Below the pieces are notes generated by a model. It saw only the letters and a list, made by a program, of their open reading frames with translations. It was not told the DNA's origin and did no database searches. A program made the translations under genes and the position numbers. Shown here one piece after another: positions 6,501-8,001 of a stretch of 8,001 bases of DNA. Source of the DNA: an uncultured Colwellia sp. (GTDB lineage: Bacteria > Pseudomonadota > Gammaproteobacteria > Enterobacterales > Alteromonadaceae); contig CAJWBY010000183.1 in assembly GCA_913020705.1 (NCBI GenBank), positions 1 to 8,001 of the forward strand, in the 5' to 3' direction. Each line of letters starts with the position of its first letter. Position 1 is the stretch's first letter.

Positions 6501-7938
6501 CTTTGATAAAATATACTGAAATTGCACCAAGCACCATTGATATACCCGCCAACATTATAATGTTTATTGCTTGATTATCAAAAACGGAACTTAATATCCA
6601 TCCTGTGAAAATACCCGAAACAATTTGTGGCGCCGCAATGGTAAAGTTAAAAATACCTAGATAAATACCTGTTTTATTGGCAGGTAATGCACCAGCAAGA
6701 ATTGTATACGGCATTGCTAAAATTGCAGCCCAAGCAATACCCACACCCATCATTGGAATAAATAAGGTAACAGCTCCTTGTGGCACGGTGATCTCAGTAA
6801 TAAGCAAGTTTACTAAAGTAGGTTCTGAGTTTTGAATAAGCATAAAGCTCAAAAATCCCAAACCACCAGCAAGTAAAGATAACGAGTAAATAGTTTTTCG
6901 ACCAAAAGTATTAGCAAGTTTTGCAAGAACTATAGAGAAGAATGCGGCAAATAAAGAATAAGCAGCAAATAAAATACCGACCCAATCACCTGCAGCGCCT
7001 TTTGCAGCTGCAATGTCATGGGGAACGCCACCAACAGAGGTAATATAACTCGGGTCAAACCATTTTGCATCAATGCCCCAAACCTGTTGAGCAATCGCTG
7101 GCATAGTATAGACCCACATAATAAATAAAGAGAACCATGAGAAAAACTGCACTAGTGCTAAACGTTTCATAACAACAGGCATTGTTTTCATTAACCCTAC
7201 GAATTCAGTTAACTTTTCAATTAATGATTTTTTAATCGCTTGTTCTTTTGCAATTTCTTCTGAGTCCATTCCTTTAAACTCATAATATTCTTTGGGCGAA
7301 TATTCTTTAGTTTTAAATACGGTCCATAAGACAGATCCTAATAATACGGTTGCACCGATATAAAATGCCCAAACAACCGACGGCGCAATACTACCTTGTT
7401 GCGTAGTATTCTCTAAGCCAACTACATTGGTTAATACAAAAGGTAGTATAGAGCCAATAACAGCGCCGATATTAATCAAAAATGATTGAATAGAATAACC
7501 CTTAGCCATTTGGTTATCAGGTACCATATCTGACACTAATGCTCTAAATGGTTGAAAGGCGATATTAAAAGAAGCATCCATTACTGCAAGCATAAATGCA
7601 CCAAAAAGCATTGGTGTGATAATGGAAACAAATAGTGGTGCATTTGGCATTAACAACATACCAACAGTAGCTGATATTGCGCCAATTAAAATATAAGGAT
7701 TACGACGACCGAATTTATTCCATGTTTTATCAGAAGCTGCACCGACTATCGGTTGAATAAGTAAACCCATTATAGGGGCAACTAACCAAAATAAAGATAA
7801 AGAGTGGAGGTCTGCACCTAAATCTGAAAGTATACGACTGACGTTTGCATTTTGTAATGCAAAGCCAAACTGAACACCTAGAAAGCCGAAGCTAACATTC
7901 CATATTTGCCAAAAACTGAGTTGGGGTTTATTTTTCAT
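6487..7938 (-). CDS. MFS/GPH-type sugar transporter, SLC45/MalT-like (probably maltose or related alpha-glucoside)
   Basis: A 483-residue inner-membrane protein with about 12 predicted hydrophobic segments. These lie roughly at 9-33, 46-68, 82-101, 102-128, 149-175, 187-210, 260-287, 318-345, 349-369, 388-418, 424-454 and 457-480. The loop after helix 2 carries SDKTWNKFGRRNP (69-81), the signature of the sucrose/maltose:proton symporter branch (SLC45-like, COG2211-type). A charged cytoplasmic loop (about 210-258) joins the two halves, and a long polar loop precedes helix 8 (D318). No signal peptide is seen, as usual for this family. The ATG follows directly after in-frame TAA codons, so the start is fixed; its ribosome binding site is weak (AAGAAA). 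It converges with the LacI-type gene, which supports a regulated sugar uptake role. The substrate is inferred from family and neighbours; sucrose or another glucoside is possible. Confidence 0.88.
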   Translation of the reverse strand: MKNKPQLSFWQIWNVSFGFLGVQFGFALQNANVSRILSDLGADLHSLSLFWLVAPIMGLLIQPIVGAASDKTWNKFGRRNPYILIGAISATVGMLLMPNAPLFVSIITPMLFGAFMLAVMDASFNIAFQPFRALVSDMVPDNQMAKGYSIQSFLINIGAVIGSILPFVLTNVVGLENTTQQGSIAPSVVWAFYIGATVLLGSVLWTVFKTKEYSPKEYYEFKGMDSEEIAKEQAIKKSLIEKLTEFVGLMKTMPVVMKRLALVQFFSWFSLFIMWVYTMPAIAQQVWGIDAKWFDPSYITSVGGVPHDIAAAKGAAGDWVGILFAAYSLFAAFFSIVLAKLANTFGRKTIYSLSLLAGGLGFLSFMLIQNSEPTLVNLLITEITVPQGAVTLFIPMMGVGIAWAAILAMPYTILAGALPANKTGIYLGIFNFTIAAPQIVSGIFTGWILSSVFDNQAINIIMLAGISMVLGAISVYFIKEKSE

Positions 7939-8001
7939 TTATTATTTTTCTTATGGTATTAAAAGCGCATGATGGACTTATATAATCACAACCCAAAAAT
8001 G
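7939..8001 (-). other. 5' flank of the transporter gene
   Basis: This stretch of 63 bp is upstream of the transporter ATG. A TATATA string on the minus strand (complement of 7979-7984) could be a -10 box, but its -35 would lie beyond the window. No copy of the CATACGTATG palindrome is present in the part that can be seen. Confidence 0.35.

Noticed and set aside
7936..8001. Operator or complete promoter for the transporter
   Set aside because: No copy of the CATACGTATG palindrome is present, and the -35 partner of the only TATATA string would be outside the window.

Overview
The window reads as chromosomal DNA of an AT-rich marine gammaproteobacterium. The GlgB and GlgP proteins are of the gammaproteobacterial type, and a LacI-type regulator beside an SLC45/MalT-like sugar transporter is an arrangement familiar from Alteromonadales. 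Colwellia or Thalassotalea relatives are my best guess. This is an inference from protein style and base composition, not a database result.

Layout: positions 1-4900 (minus strand) hold the head of a glycogen operon, in transcription order glgP (phosphorylase), glgB (branching enzyme) and glgX (debranching enzyme). Only the first 21 codons of glgX lie in the window; its ATG overlaps the glgB stop codon by 4 nt. Positions 4901-5336 are a 436-bp divergent control region. It contains a striking 17-bp perfect inverted repeat, each arm of which carries a palindrome centred on ATACGTAT, a plausible glgP promoter next to it, and a further GCATGC palindrome. Positions 5337-6362 (plus strand) encode a LacI/GalR-family repressor. 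Positions 6363-6486 are a convergent intergenic stretch with a long imperfect hairpin and a strong bidirectional terminator that runs into the end of the transporter gene. Positions 6487-7938 (minus strand) encode a 12-helix MFS/GPH-type sugar transporter, and 7939-8001 is its 5' flank.

Together the genes suggest import of an alpha-glucoside such as maltose, sensing by the LacI-type protein, and storage or mobilisation of glucose as glycogen. GlgB makes alpha-1,6 branches, GlgP releases glucose-1-phosphate, and GlgX trims the limit dextrin. The paired operators between glgP and the regulator gene are the most informative non-coding feature, because they may tie the glycogen operon to sugar sensing. 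I see no phage, CRISPR, transposase, RNA gene or clearly novel system; most of the window is ordinary core carbohydrate metabolism.
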